Positions 15,877 to 24,800 of a stretch of DNA of 37,164 nucleotides are shown one piece after another (the first letter of the stretch is position 1; the number at the start of each line of letters is the position of its first letter). The DNA is from Candidatus Latescibacterota bacterium (GTDB taxonomy: Bacteria > Latescibacterota > UBA2968 > UBA8231). The position numbers and the translations under genes were made by a program. The notes under the pieces were generated by a model. It searched no databases. It saw only the letters and a program-made list of their open reading frames with translations, and was not told the origin of the DNA. The DNA is taken from assembly GCA_016187725.1 (NCBI GenBank), contig JACPJE010000041.1, forward strand, positions 1 to 37,164. The letters run 5' to 3'.

Positions 15877-16197
15877 ATGAATAATCGGATCAGATCTCTC
15901 CTGAACAAGATCAGGGCTGGTCTGAGGGGGATCTACGGAGAAAGTCTGCGCGGGGTCTACCTGTACGGTTCGTACGCCCGCGGCGAGGAGGATGACGAAT
16001 CTGATGTCGATGTGCTGGTGGTTCTGGAATACTTCGATTCCTATGGAACTGAGGTGGAACGGACTGGGGAACTGGCGGCCCATCTCTCTCTAGAATACGG
16101 TCTGAGTATCAGCACCGTGTTCGTACAGGAGTTTGAGTGGCATGAAAAGGAAACCCCGTTTCTGACCAACGTCCGGGAGGAGGCGATCCCGGCATGA
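15877..16197 (+). CDS. MNT-type nucleotidyltransferase (antitoxin partner of HEPN protein)
   Basis: A 106-aa minimal nucleotidyltransferase. It shows the exact GSX10DXD signature: G31-S32 in LYGSYARGEED and D43/D45 in ESDVDVLVV. In MNT/HEPN pairs the MNT protein typically adenylylates or otherwise neutralises its HEPN ribonuclease partner. The start at ATG 15877 is chosen because AAAGGAGA precedes it at good spacing; a longer frame from 15835 would overlap the upstream gene. Its stop overlaps the HEPN start as ATGA, the usual arrangement for this toxin-antitoxin type. It marks the left edge of the defence block. Confidence 0.85.
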   Translation: MNNRIRSLLNKIRAGLRGIYGESLRGVYLYGSYARGEEDDESDVDVLVVLEYFDSYGTEVERTGELAAHLSLEYGLSISTVFVQEFEWHEKETPFLTNVREEAIPA

Positions 16198-16628
16198 AGG
16201 AAGCCACCGGCAAGTTCCTCGGCAAGGCGGACCGGGTGATCCAGGCGGCCGAGCGGATGCTGGCCTGTGGAGATGCGGAGTTCGCCGTGGGCAGAGTGTA
16301 CTACGCGATGTTCTATATGGCGGAAGCTTTGCTCAACGAAAAGGGTTTTCGGTTTCGCAAACATGGAGGCGTCCACGGGGCTTTCGGTGAGCACTTTGTC
16401 AAGACCGGTGAGTTTGACCCGAAGTATCACCGCTGGCTCCTGGAGGCGTTCAACAAGAGGATTACGGGTGATTATGGGGTGGAAGCAGTCATTCCGCCGG
16501 AAGAGGTTGGGCGTATGATCGAACAGGCCCATGAGTTCTTGCAGGCAGTACATCGGTACTTGGGTCTGTTAGCGGCCGATCAAGACCGCGAGGATTTCCA
16601 ACCCCCGGGAGAAGGGGAGCAGATCTGA
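16194..16628 (+). CDS. HEPN domain protein (UPF0332-like), likely toxin partner of MNT
   Basis: A 144-aa helical protein. The segment EFAVGRVYYAMFYMAEALL (residues about 29-47) and the following GGVHGAFGEHFVKTG are characteristic of the UPF0332-type HEPN family. A candidate RX5H pair is R55 and H61, but the canonical RX4HXY motif of HepT-type toxins is not obvious, so ribonuclease activity is not certain. The protein is encoded in a 4-nt ATGA overlap with the MNT gene, and 27 nt ahead of the methyltransferase gene. This may be an abortive-infection or addiction module guarding the restriction system, which is inference from position. Confidence 0.82.
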   Translation: MKEATGKFLGKADRVIQAAERMLACGDAEFAVGRVYYAMFYMAEALLNEKGFRFRKHGGVHGAFGEHFVKTGEFDPKYHRWLLEAFNKRITGDYGVEAVIPPEEVGRMIEQAHEFLQAVHRYLGLLAADQDREDFQPPGEGEQI

Positions 16629-16655
16629 AGGAGGATCTTCTCAAGCGGAGACCCT

Positions 16656-19600
16656 ATGGCCAAAAAGCGCAAAGCGAAGGAAGCAGAAAATGAGGTGGTG
16701 GACTACCGCCACCGGCATGCTTCGCGGCTGAACATCCCCCCGGCAGGGCTGGCGGCGCGGGGGGAGATCGCCAGGGAGAAGAAGGTCCAGTACGCGTACA
16801 ACCCGCACCTGGCGCCGGCGCTGCGCTTCGACGGTACGGGTGGGGCGGACCGGATCTCGGCGCTGCTCGAACAGGCAGATAAGAGGGTACTTACAGCAGA
16901 CGAGGTAAAACTTTTGCAAGAGGCCCTCCGCAACCACGGGCCCTGGCTGGAGTGGGCCGGCAAGCGGGAGCAGCCCTATTGCGTTGCGGACCCGGTGGCA
17001 CTGCACCTGCACGAGCGCATCTCCACCCAGGCGATCCTGCGGGTGGTGAAGCGCGAGGACATCCAGCGCGATCTCTTCGCCGACCCGGAGCAGGACTACC
17101 GCGAGGCCGTGCAGTTCTACCGGCACCCGATGGACTGGACCAACCGGATGATCCTGGGGGATTCGCTGGCGGTGATGGCCTCCCTGGCCCGGCGCGAGGC
17201 CCTGGCCGGCAAGGTGCAGATGATCTACATGGACCCGCCGTACGGGATCAAGTACGCCAGCAATTTCCAGCCCGAGGTGGGCCGGCGGGACGTGAAGGAC
17301 CGGGACGAGGACCTGACCCGCGAGCCGGAGATGGTGAAGGCGTACCGGGATACCTGGACCTTGGGGGTGCATTCGTATCTGTCCTATCTGCGGGACCGGC
17401 TACTCTTGTGCCGGGAGTTGCTGGCGGATACGGGGAGTGTGTTTGTGCAGATCAACTCTGAGAATGAACGGTTCATTGCGTCTATTCTTGATGAGGTATT
17501 TGGCCGCACCAATTTCGTGGCCAATATCGTATTCAGAAAAAAGACTTTGCCGTTGGGGGCAAAACTCCTTGAAACTATGCACGACCACCTTCTCCTTTAC
17601 GCCAAGGACATTACGAAGGTTAAATACCGCCCTCTTTTTACCTATATGGAGGATGTGACAACCCACTGGCGGGGAGCGGAATTTTCAAGTGGAGAGCGAA
17701 GGATAGTTGGTCGAGACGAGTTTAAGTCACCCAAACACCCCATAGACACGAAGTATTATCGTCTTTTTTCACTACAAGCCCCCTCTTACTCGGAAGCCAG
17801 CGATTTCAGATTTGTGTTTCGGGGGGAATCTTTTGATCCACCTAGTCGTGGTGCGTGGGTTGTTAATGAGGAAAAACTCAAGCGCCTTGTGAAATGTGAT
17901 CGAGTTGAAGGAGAGGGTAAATCACTAGTCTATGTGCTCTATCATGACGACTTTGCCTATAGAAAAATCACAAACCTCTGGGGTGATCTAGGCATTTCTT
18001 ACAGTAAGTCATATGTCGTTCAGACTGCTAATCAAGTCATCGAACGCTGCCTCCTGATGACCACCGATCCCGGCGACTTGGTGCTCGATCCGACCTGTGT
18101 GCGGCGGGGGACAAGGGTACTGACCCCCCTCTGTCCCCCCGCAAGCGGGGGGAAGTTCTTGCTGGCTACCAAGGTACCTGCCCCCTCCCCGCATGCGGGG
18201 CGGGTGGGGGAGGGGGCATCTTCAGCGTTAGCGGGGAGGGTTGGGGAGGGGTCTATCCCCATTGAGGACCTCCAACCCGGCGACTGGGTGTACGCCCACG
18301 ATGGCCAGCCCCACCGCGTGCTCCGCACCCTCAAACGGCCCTATTCCGGTCTCATCATCGGCTTGCGGCACGACCAGGGCGATCAGACTCTCTGGCTGAC
18401 CGAGGATCATCTGGTACTCGCCAGCCGGCGCGTCCGGGCGCTCAGCGCACAGGGCGGTTGGCAGGGTGTACCGGATGAGCACTTTGGCCGTGCCCGCACT
18501 CTGCGCAAAGGGATGTCGCCGCCGGAACGCAAGTTGTGGACCTACCTGCACTCTGCGCAGATAGGAGTAAAATTCCGCCGCCAGCACCCTATTGGTCCCT
18601 ATATCGCTGATTTCTATGCTCGACAGGCGGGCCTCGTCGTTGAAGTGGATGGGGCCACCCACTACGAAACCACAGAGAGTCGGCAGTACGATCAGGAACG
18701 AGATCAGTACATGGAGGCCTTGGGGTTACAGGTGCTGCGATTCACCGTCCCGCAGGTCATGCGCCAGACCGAGGACGTAATCAGCACCATTGCAGCGGCT
18801 TGCCAGGAACAGGTGCTGCCAGAAGAGCCAGAGAAACAATGGCGGCGAGCCGGCGAGTTACAGGTTGGCGATACGGTGTATCACGGCATCGACAGGCGGG
18901 CCTGTCAGATCGGCGCCATTGAAAGGCAACAAACTCAGGAAGAGGTCTATGACCTGGAGGTCGAGAGTGCGCATTCCTTTCTGACAGAAGTATGCGCCAT
19001 CCACAACTGCGGCTCGGGCACCACGGCCTACGTCGCCGAGCAGTGGGGGCGGCGGTGGATCACTCTCGATGTGAGCCGGGTGGCGCTGGCCATTGCCCGG
19101 CAGCGGCTGCTGACGGCGAAATTCGACTATTACCAACTCCGTCCCACCAGCGCCGAGGACGTGCAGCGGAATCCGAACGGACCCTGGCTGAGCGATCCGA
19201 CCGGCCAGATCGAAGGTTCCTGCACCTTCGACTGCAAGACCGTCCCCCATGTCACCCTCAAGAGCATCGCCCAGAATCCGGCCCTCGATCCCATCTTCGA
19301 CCAGTGGGCACCGATCCTCGCCGAAAAGCTCGCGGCCCTGAATGCGGTCCTGGCCCGGACCGCCACCAAAGAACTGCGCCAGAAACTCCAGGACAAGCTG
19401 TACCGCAAGATCAAGGAGGAGGGCAAGCGGGCGGTCACCGACGCGGACGAACGGCGCTGGCGGCTGCCGGAGAGGGAGTGGAAGGAATGGGAGGTTCCCT
19501 TTGACCCGGACCCGGACTGGCCTGCGGAACTGCAAGCGGCGCTGCAGGCGTACCGGCAGGCATGGCGGCAGAAGATGGACGAGGTCAATGCCTGCATCGA

Positions 19601-20594
19601 GGCTCGGGCAGACCAGGAGGAGTTGGTGGATCAGCCCGAGGTGGACCGGTCCCGGGTGCGGGTATCCGGCCCCTTCACCATGGAGGGTATCATCCCGGCG
19701 GAGGAGAGCATCTCGGAGGAAGAGAGCCCCATAGCCGGAGCGCCGGAGGCCCTGGACACCTTTGGCGGCGATACCGAGTCCATGCAGAGCGAGGCCCAGA
19801 ACACCGAGGCGTACCTGGACCGCATGGTGAGGCTGCTGCGCGAGGATGGGGTGCGCTTCCCGGACAACAAGGTCGTCAAGTTCAACACCCTCGAAGCCCT
19901 GGCAGACGGCTCTATCCTGCACGCCCAGGGGAGTTGGGGTCAGGAGGGCGAAAGCGAAAGGCAGGTGGCGGTGATGTTCGGGCCGCAGTACGGGCCGCTC
20001 ATCGCCCCCATGGTCGAGGACGGCATCCGCCTGGCCAGCCGGCGCGGACACGACGACCTGGTGTTCGCGGCCTTCAGCTTTGACGGGGCAGCCCAGGCCG
20101 CCATCCAGGAAGACCCTGACCCCCGCGTGCGCATCCACATGGCCCAGATCCGGCCGGACGTGAACATGGGCGATTTGCTCAAGACCACGGTGTCGAGCCA
20201 GATCTTCACCGTCTCTGGCATGCCGCGCACCCAACTGAGGAAGACCGAAGACGGGCAGTATGTGGCCGAGATGCAGGGGGTGGATATCTATGACCCAGTG
20301 ATCAACACCGTGCGCTCCACTGGGGCGGAGAAGGTGGCTGCCTGGTTCCTGGACGCGGATTACGATGGTCGCTGCTTCTGTATCACGCAGGCCTTCTTCC
20401 CGGACAAGAGCACCTGGGAGAAACTCGGCAAGGCCCTGGGCAACACCGTGGATACCACCGCCTTTGAGAAGCTGTCCGGAACCGTATCGCTGCCCTTCCC
20501 GGAAGGCCCGCATAAGCGCGTGGCCGTCAAGGTGATCGACCCGCGCGGGAATGAGGTGCTGAGCGTGCATAGGCTGGGAGCGGGATATGCCTAA
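16656..20594 (+). CDS. Mod-like DNA adenine methyltransferase interrupted by an intein
   Basis: A 1312-codon frame, which gives a host enzyme of about 1008 aa after removal of a 304-aa intein. The host is a beta-class N6-adenine methyltransferase: catalytic motif IV is MDPPYG (D193), followed by a variable target-recognition region (about nt 17440-18050), then SAM-binding motif I. Motif I reads DPT, then the intein, then CGSGTTAYVAEQWGRRW. Only spliced protein rebuilds DPTCGSGTT, so methylation should depend on splicing. The long C-terminal part (residues about 800-1312) is typical of the large methyltransferases paired with BPTD_3080-type restriction enzymes. The start has a GGAG 5 nt upstream. 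The stop overlaps the AAA ATPase start by 8 nt. The target region is lower in GC than its flanks, hinting at domain exchange. Confidence 0.93.
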   Translation: MAKKRKAKEAENEVVDYRHRHASRLNIPPAGLAARGEIAREKKVQYAYNPHLAPALRFDGTGGADRISALLEQADKRVLTADEVKLLQEALRNHGPWLEWAGKREQPYCVADPVALHLHERISTQAILRVVKREDIQRDLFADPEQDYREAVQFYRHPMDWTNRMILGDSLAVMASLARREALAGKVQMIYMDPPYGIKYASNFQPEVGRRDVKDRDEDLTREPEMVKAYRDTWTLGVHSYLSYLRDRLLLCRELLADTGSVFVQINSENERFIASILDEVFGRTNFVANIVFRKKTLPLGAKLLETMHDHLLLYAKDITKVKYRPLFTYMEDVTTHWRGAEFSSGERRIVGRDEFKSPKHPIDTKYYRLFSLQAPSYSEASDFRFVFRGESFDPPSRGAWVVNEEKLKRLVKCDRVEGEGKSLVYVLYHDDFAYRKITNLWGDLGISYSKSYVVQTANQVIERCLLMTTDPGDLVLDPTCVRRGTRVLTPLCPPASGGKFLLATKVPAPSPHAGRVGEGASSALAGRVGEGSIPIEDLQPGDWVYAHDGQPHRVLRTLKRPYSGLIIGLRHDQGDQTLWLTEDHLVLASRRVRALSAQGGWQGVPDEHFGRARTLRKGMSPPERKLWTYLHSAQIGVKFRRQHPIGPYIADFYARQAGLVVEVDGATHYETTESRQYDQERDQYMEALGLQVLRFTVPQVMRQTEDVISTIAAACQEQVLPEEPEKQWRRAGELQVGDTVYHGIDRRACQIGAIERQQTQEEVYDLEVESAHSFLTEVCAIHNCGSGTTAYVAEQWGRRWITLDVSRVALAIARQRLLTAKFDYYQLRPTSAEDVQRNPNGPWLSDPTGQIEGSCTFDCKTVPHVTLKSIAQNPALDPIFDQWAPILAEKLAALNAVLARTATKELRQKLQDKLYRKIKEEGKRAVTDADERRWRLPEREWKEWEVPFDPDPDWPAELQAALQAYRQAWRQKMDEVNACIEARADQEELVDQPEVDRSRVRVSGPFTMEGIIPAEESISEEESPIAGAPEALDTFGGDTESMQSEAQNTEAYLDRMVRLLREDGVRFPDNKVVKFNTLEALADGSILHAQGSWGQEGESERQVAVMFGPQYGPLIAPMVEDGIRLASRRGHDDLVFAAFSFDGAAQAAIQEDPDPRVRIHMAQIRPDVNMGDLLKTTVSSQIFTVSGMPRTQLRKTEDGQYVAEMQGVDIYDPVINTVRSTGAEKVAAWFLDADYDGRCFCITQAFFPDKSTWEKLGKALGNTVDTTAFEKLSGTVSLPFPEGPHKRVAVKVIDPRGNEVLSVHRLGAGYA
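18096..19007 (+). mobile_element. intein with DUF559/Vsr-like nuclease domain inside methyltransferase motif I
   Basis: 304 codons, in frame. Block A starts at Cys1 (TGT 18096-18098) with CVRRGTRVLTP and resumes as IPIEDLQPGDWVYAHDG after an insertion. Block B is LTEDH with T582/H585 of the host numbering (TxxH). Block F is VYDLEVESAHSFLT, block G is CAIHN, followed by Cys+1 (TGC 19008), so it is a class 1 Cys/Asn/Cys intein with complete splicing residues. Between B and F (about nt 18489-18815) lies MSPPERKLWTYL, FRRQHPIGPYIADFYA, VVEVDG and LQVLRFT. This is the DUF559 family, a PD-(D/E)XK fold related to Vsr repair nucleases, with candidate catalytic residues D652, E663 and D665. It takes the place of the usual LAGLIDADG or HNH homing nuclease. 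Confidence 0.93.
18129..18254. repeat. GC-rich palindromic repeat inserted in frame in the intein
   Basis: 126 nt (42 codons) split intein block A between RVLTP and IPIEDL. The DNA contains CCCCCCGC-AA-GCGGGGGG (18135-18152), the perfect palindrome CCCCGCATGCGGGG (18187-18200), and G-rich half-elements around 18205-18220 and 18230-18251. The translation (PSPHAGRVGEG, then SALAGRVGEG) is the low-complexity signature of intergenic REP/MITE-like GC repeats rather than of an intein. The length is a multiple of three, so splicing residues stay in frame. Confidence 0.75.
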
Positions 20595-21837
20595 TCCTGT
20601 TTTCCTCAAGCGCGTGGTGCTGAAGAACTACAAGAGCGTTGCCGCGTGTTCAGTGGAATTGGGGCCACTGACCTTCCTGGTCGGACCCAACGGCGCAGGG
20701 AAGAGCAATTTCCTAGATGCTATGCGTTTGGTGAACGAGGCGATCACTGCTTCGCTGGATCACGCCCTGCGGGACAGAGGGGGGATCAATGAGGTGCGGC
20801 GCCGGTCCTCCGGTCACCCGACGCATTTTGGCATTCGCCTGGAATTTCAACTGCCCGGAGATGTGGAGGGCTTCTATGCCTTCCGGGTGGGGGCACAGCA
20901 CAATGGCGGCTTCGAGGTACAGCACGAAGAGTGCCATATCCGCAGATCATTGCTTGAGCCTGAATCGTATTTCATCGTAAAGTCCGGTCAGGTCGCAGAC
21001 TCCAGTCTGGAATTGGCACCGCCTGGCTCCAGCGATCGCCTCTACCTGGTCGCAGCCGCAGGGCAGGCGGCGTTTCGCCCCCTGTACGATGCGCTGGCGC
21101 ACATGGGTTTCTACAACCTCAATCCCGACGAGATCCGCAAGTGGCAGCCGCCAGACCCGGGTATTGTGCTGAGACGGGATGGCAGCAACCTGGCCGGGGT
21201 GCTCAGTCTGGTGGAGCGGGAACGCAGCAGCGCGCACACGCGAGTGGTCGAGTTTCTCTCGAAAGTCGTTCCAGGGGTCAACTCTGTCAGTGTCAGACAT
21301 GCCGGGAAGAACGAAACGCTGGAGTTCCGCCAGGAGGTGGGCACCAATAAAGTGCCCTGGCGCTTTACCGCGGAAAACATGTCGGACGGCACCTTGAGGG
21401 CGCTCGGGGTGCTCACGGCGCTTTTCCAGTCCTCAAACGGTGAGCCATCACCGGTCCCGCTGGTGGGTATTGAGGAGCCAGAAGCTGCCGTGCATCCCGG
21501 CGCAGCCGGGGTCTTGCGGGATGGGTTGAAGGCCGCATCGGCATCGACGCAGGTGTTGGTCACCAGTCACAGCCCTGATCTGCTTGATGACAAGAGTGTG
21601 GATGCCGAGTGGATACTGGGAGTCACCAATGTGAATGGGGAGACCAAGATCGGCCCAATCGATGAGGCGGGTCGGAGCGCCATCAGGGACAGGCTTTATA
21701 CGGCGGGCGAATTGCTCAGGCAAGGGCAACTAGAGCCAGACCTGCAAAAGATCGAGAGGACGAATCCCAAGCAGTTGAGCTTGTTCACAAAGTGCTCAAG
21801 GCGGTGGAGTGAAGCATGCCCGATGAGTCCCTCCTGA
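20587..21837 (+). CDS. RecF/OLD-like AAA ATPase of the restriction locus
   Basis: A 416-aa SMC/RecF-type ATPase (AAA_21 group). Walker A is GPNGAGKSN (residues 33-41), preceded by the typical beta-hairpin VVLKNYKSV and LTFLVG. The signature-like block is ENMSDGTLRALGVL, Walker B is LVGIEEPEAAVHP (EEPE at 296-299), and the H-loop region is VLVTSHSPDLL. No TOPRIM nuclease domain is fused, and no DUF4276 partner gene follows. Such ATPases often sit between modification and restriction genes of large helicase-type systems and may sense or remodel DNA. It overlaps the methyltransferase by 8 nt and the restriction gene by 22 nt, so the three are one translational unit. Its last 15 or so residues look poorly conserved, being read from the overlap. 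Confidence 0.87.
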   Translation: MPNPVFLKRVVLKNYKSVAACSVELGPLTFLVGPNGAGKSNFLDAMRLVNEAITASLDHALRDRGGINEVRRRSSGHPTHFGIRLEFQLPGDVEGFYAFRVGAQHNGGFEVQHEECHIRRSLLEPESYFIVKSGQVADSSLELAPPGSSDRLYLVAAAGQAAFRPLYDALAHMGFYNLNPDEIRKWQPPDPGIVLRRDGSNLAGVLSLVERERSSAHTRVVEFLSKVVPGVNSVSVRHAGKNETLEFRQEVGTNKVPWRFTAENMSDGTLRALGVLTALFQSSNGEPSPVPLVGIEEPEAAVHPGAAGVLRDGLKAASASTQVLVTSHSPDLLDDKSVDAEWILGVTNVNGETKIGPIDEAGRSAIRDRLYTAGELLRQGQLEPDLQKIERTNPKQLSLFTKCSRRWSEACPMSPS

Positions 21838-24800
21838 TTCAGCCGGTAGAAAGCCCGGTCATCTGCAAGCCGTACTACGAGCCGACCCACTATTGGGAGT
21901 ACGACCGCAACACCGGGGGGGCGACCAAATTGTCGGGCCGGCGGCCAGCCGCTTACTGGTACAAATTGCCCGACGCGGATACGCGGCGGGGGCAAACGGC
22001 CCTGCAATTCGATGAAGACCGGCGTGATCTGCCCTTGGTCAACAAGCTCCGTGCTGACGTGAAGCGCTGGCGGCAGGCGAATTGGGAGGGGGCGACCAAT
22101 GTGACCAAGGACCTGTTGCGCCACTGGACGCGCCAGGACCGGTCTCGGCGTTTCTTCTTCTGCCAGATCGAGGCCGCAGAGACGATTATCTTCTTGAATG
22201 AGATCCGGGGCATCCGGCGCGATGGCAGTCGGGGCAAGCCTCGCTGGAACCCTCAGTTCACGGACCAGGATTTCGCCGAACTGCTCGACCAACCCTTTGA
22301 CCCAGATTATCTTCCCCTGCACCGCCTGTGCTGCAAGATGGCGACTGGCAGCGGCAAGACCGTGGTCATGGCCATGCTCGTCGCCTGGGCCTTCTGCGAT
22401 CGGGGAAGGGTTCCCAGCGACGAACGCTTTCCCCGCGGGGTGCTGGTGTGCTGCCCCAACCTGACCATCAAGGAACGCCTGCAGGTGCTGCGCACGGACA
22501 CCGCTGGCGAGGATTACTACACCCAGTTCGACATCGTGCCCCAGCCCTACCGCGATCTGGTGCGGATGGGCAAAGTGCTGGTGACCAACTGGCATTTCTT
22601 TGCCCCGGAATCCGAGCACAGCGAGGGCGGCAAGAGCTACAGGGTAGTGCAGAAGGGCGAAGAGACCGACGATGCCTTTGCCCGGAATCGGCTGGGGGAG
22701 CTATTTGAATATGCTCCGCTCATGGTCCTCAACGACGAGGGGCACCATGCGTACCGGCCCGCGCCGATGAACGAAGAAGAGGCGCAAAGGGCCGACGCCG
22801 AGACTCGAAGGGAGCGGGAAGAGGCGACGATCTGGGTGCAGGGCCTGGACCGGACCCACAAGGCTTGCGGTATCAAGATATGTGTGGACCTTTCCGCCAC
22901 GCCTTTTTACCTCAAAGGCAGCGGCTATGCCGAGGGCGAGCCCTTTCCCTGGATTGTCTCGGACTTCGGCCTCGTGGATGCCATCGAAAGCGGGATTACC
23001 AAGATACCGCGCTTGCCGGTCAGCGATACAACCGGCAGACCGGACCCGAAGTATTTCAGGCTCTGGAAGAATATCACCGAGAACCTGGCCCCAGGCCAGC
23101 GAATGGCGAACCGCCGGCCCAAGCCAGAGGTCGTCTGGGATCGCTCGGAGGATGCGCTGGTACAGTTGGCCGGGGAGTACAGAAAGTCCTTCACGGCCAT
23201 TCAACAGTCCAGCGATACGGCGCTGAAAGCGCCTCCGGTGATGATCCTGGTCTGCGACAATACCGACATCGCCCAATTGTTCTTTGAGCAGATCTCTGGA
23301 CAAACCGAGGCTGAGGAAATTCCAGATGAAGCCGAGGAGGATGAAGAGGAGAACAGCGGCCAACGGAGACAGAAAAAGGCGAAGAAACGGGTAGTGTACG
23401 GCACAGGCAAGGTATTCCCCGAACTGTTCCAGAACGAGCCAGGGCGGGTGTTCACCCTGCGCATCGATAGCAAGCAACTCGAAAAGGTGGAAAGCGAAGA
23501 CCCCGACGCCACCCGGGACCAGGCGGCCAGGCAACTGCGCGAGGTGGTCAATACGGTGGGCAAGATCGGCAAGCCCGGCCAGGAGGTGCGCTGCGTGGTC
23601 TCGGTGGCCATGCTGACCGAAGGTTGGGACGCCAACAACGTCACCCATATCCTCGGCCTCAGGGCCTTTGGCAGTCAGTTGCTCTGCGAGCAGGTGGTCG
23701 GGCGGGGCCTGCGTCGCATGAATTACACCCCTGATCCCGAGACCGAGTTGTTGCCCGAGGAATACGTGGATGTGTACGGCATTCCCTTCTCGGTGATCCC
23801 GTACAAAGGCAAGACCAGCCGCACCCCGGTAGATCATCCGGTCAATCATGTCAAAGCCCTCCCGGAACGGGCAGCGCAGTTCGAGATCCGTTTTCCGAAT
23901 GTAGAGGGATACGTGTATTCGCTTTGCCGGCCCATGATCAAAGCCGATGTCGCCGGCATGGAACCTATGGTCCTCGAACCAGAGCAGACCCCCACGGCCA
24001 CCTTTCTGAGAGTTCAGGCCGGCTTTACAGAAGGGTTTGCGGGGGTGAGCGGAGTGGGCGAGTTCATCGAGCACAACCGCGAGGAGTACTACGCCCGCCA
24101 TCACCTCCAAGAGATCGAATTCGAGATCGCCCGGCAGGTCGTGGCCGCCCTGGTCGGCGAGGGGTCTCAGGCGCCGGTGAAGGGGAGGGCGTGGACCCGG
24201 GGTATGGCCAGGCACCAGCTCTTTCCCCAGGTGTTGCGCATCGTCAGGCGATTTGTCCTTGAGAAGGTGGATTTCCGGGGCGTCAACTCCTGTGAACTGG
24301 GCCTGGAGAAGTACGGGCGCCGGATCAAAGAGCGACTGCTCGATGCGATTGAACCGGATGAGCGCCAGGGGGAGGCCCCGCTGCTGCCGATGCTGAATCC
24401 CTACAAACCCATCGGCAGCACCGCGGAGGTGGACTTTACCACGCGCCGCGAGGTACATTCGGCCCAGCGCTCCCACCTCAATGCCGTGGTCCTCGACAGC
24501 CAATGGGAGCAGACCGCGGCCTTTTACCTGGAACAACAGGCTAGTCTGGTCCATGCCTATGCCAGGAACGAGCGGCCCTTTCTGCTGATCCCGTACGAAT
24601 ACGAGGGAGTGCAGCACCATTACGAACCGGACTATGTAGTGCGCCTGGTGGATGACACCACGCTGATCCTCGAAGTGAAAGGGGAGAAAGGGGATGATGA
24701 CCGCGCCAAACACCAGGCTGCCCGGCGGTGGATCGATGCGGTCAATAATTGGGGGCGGCTGGGGCGCTGGGATTTTCTGGAGTGCCAGGACCCGCAATTG

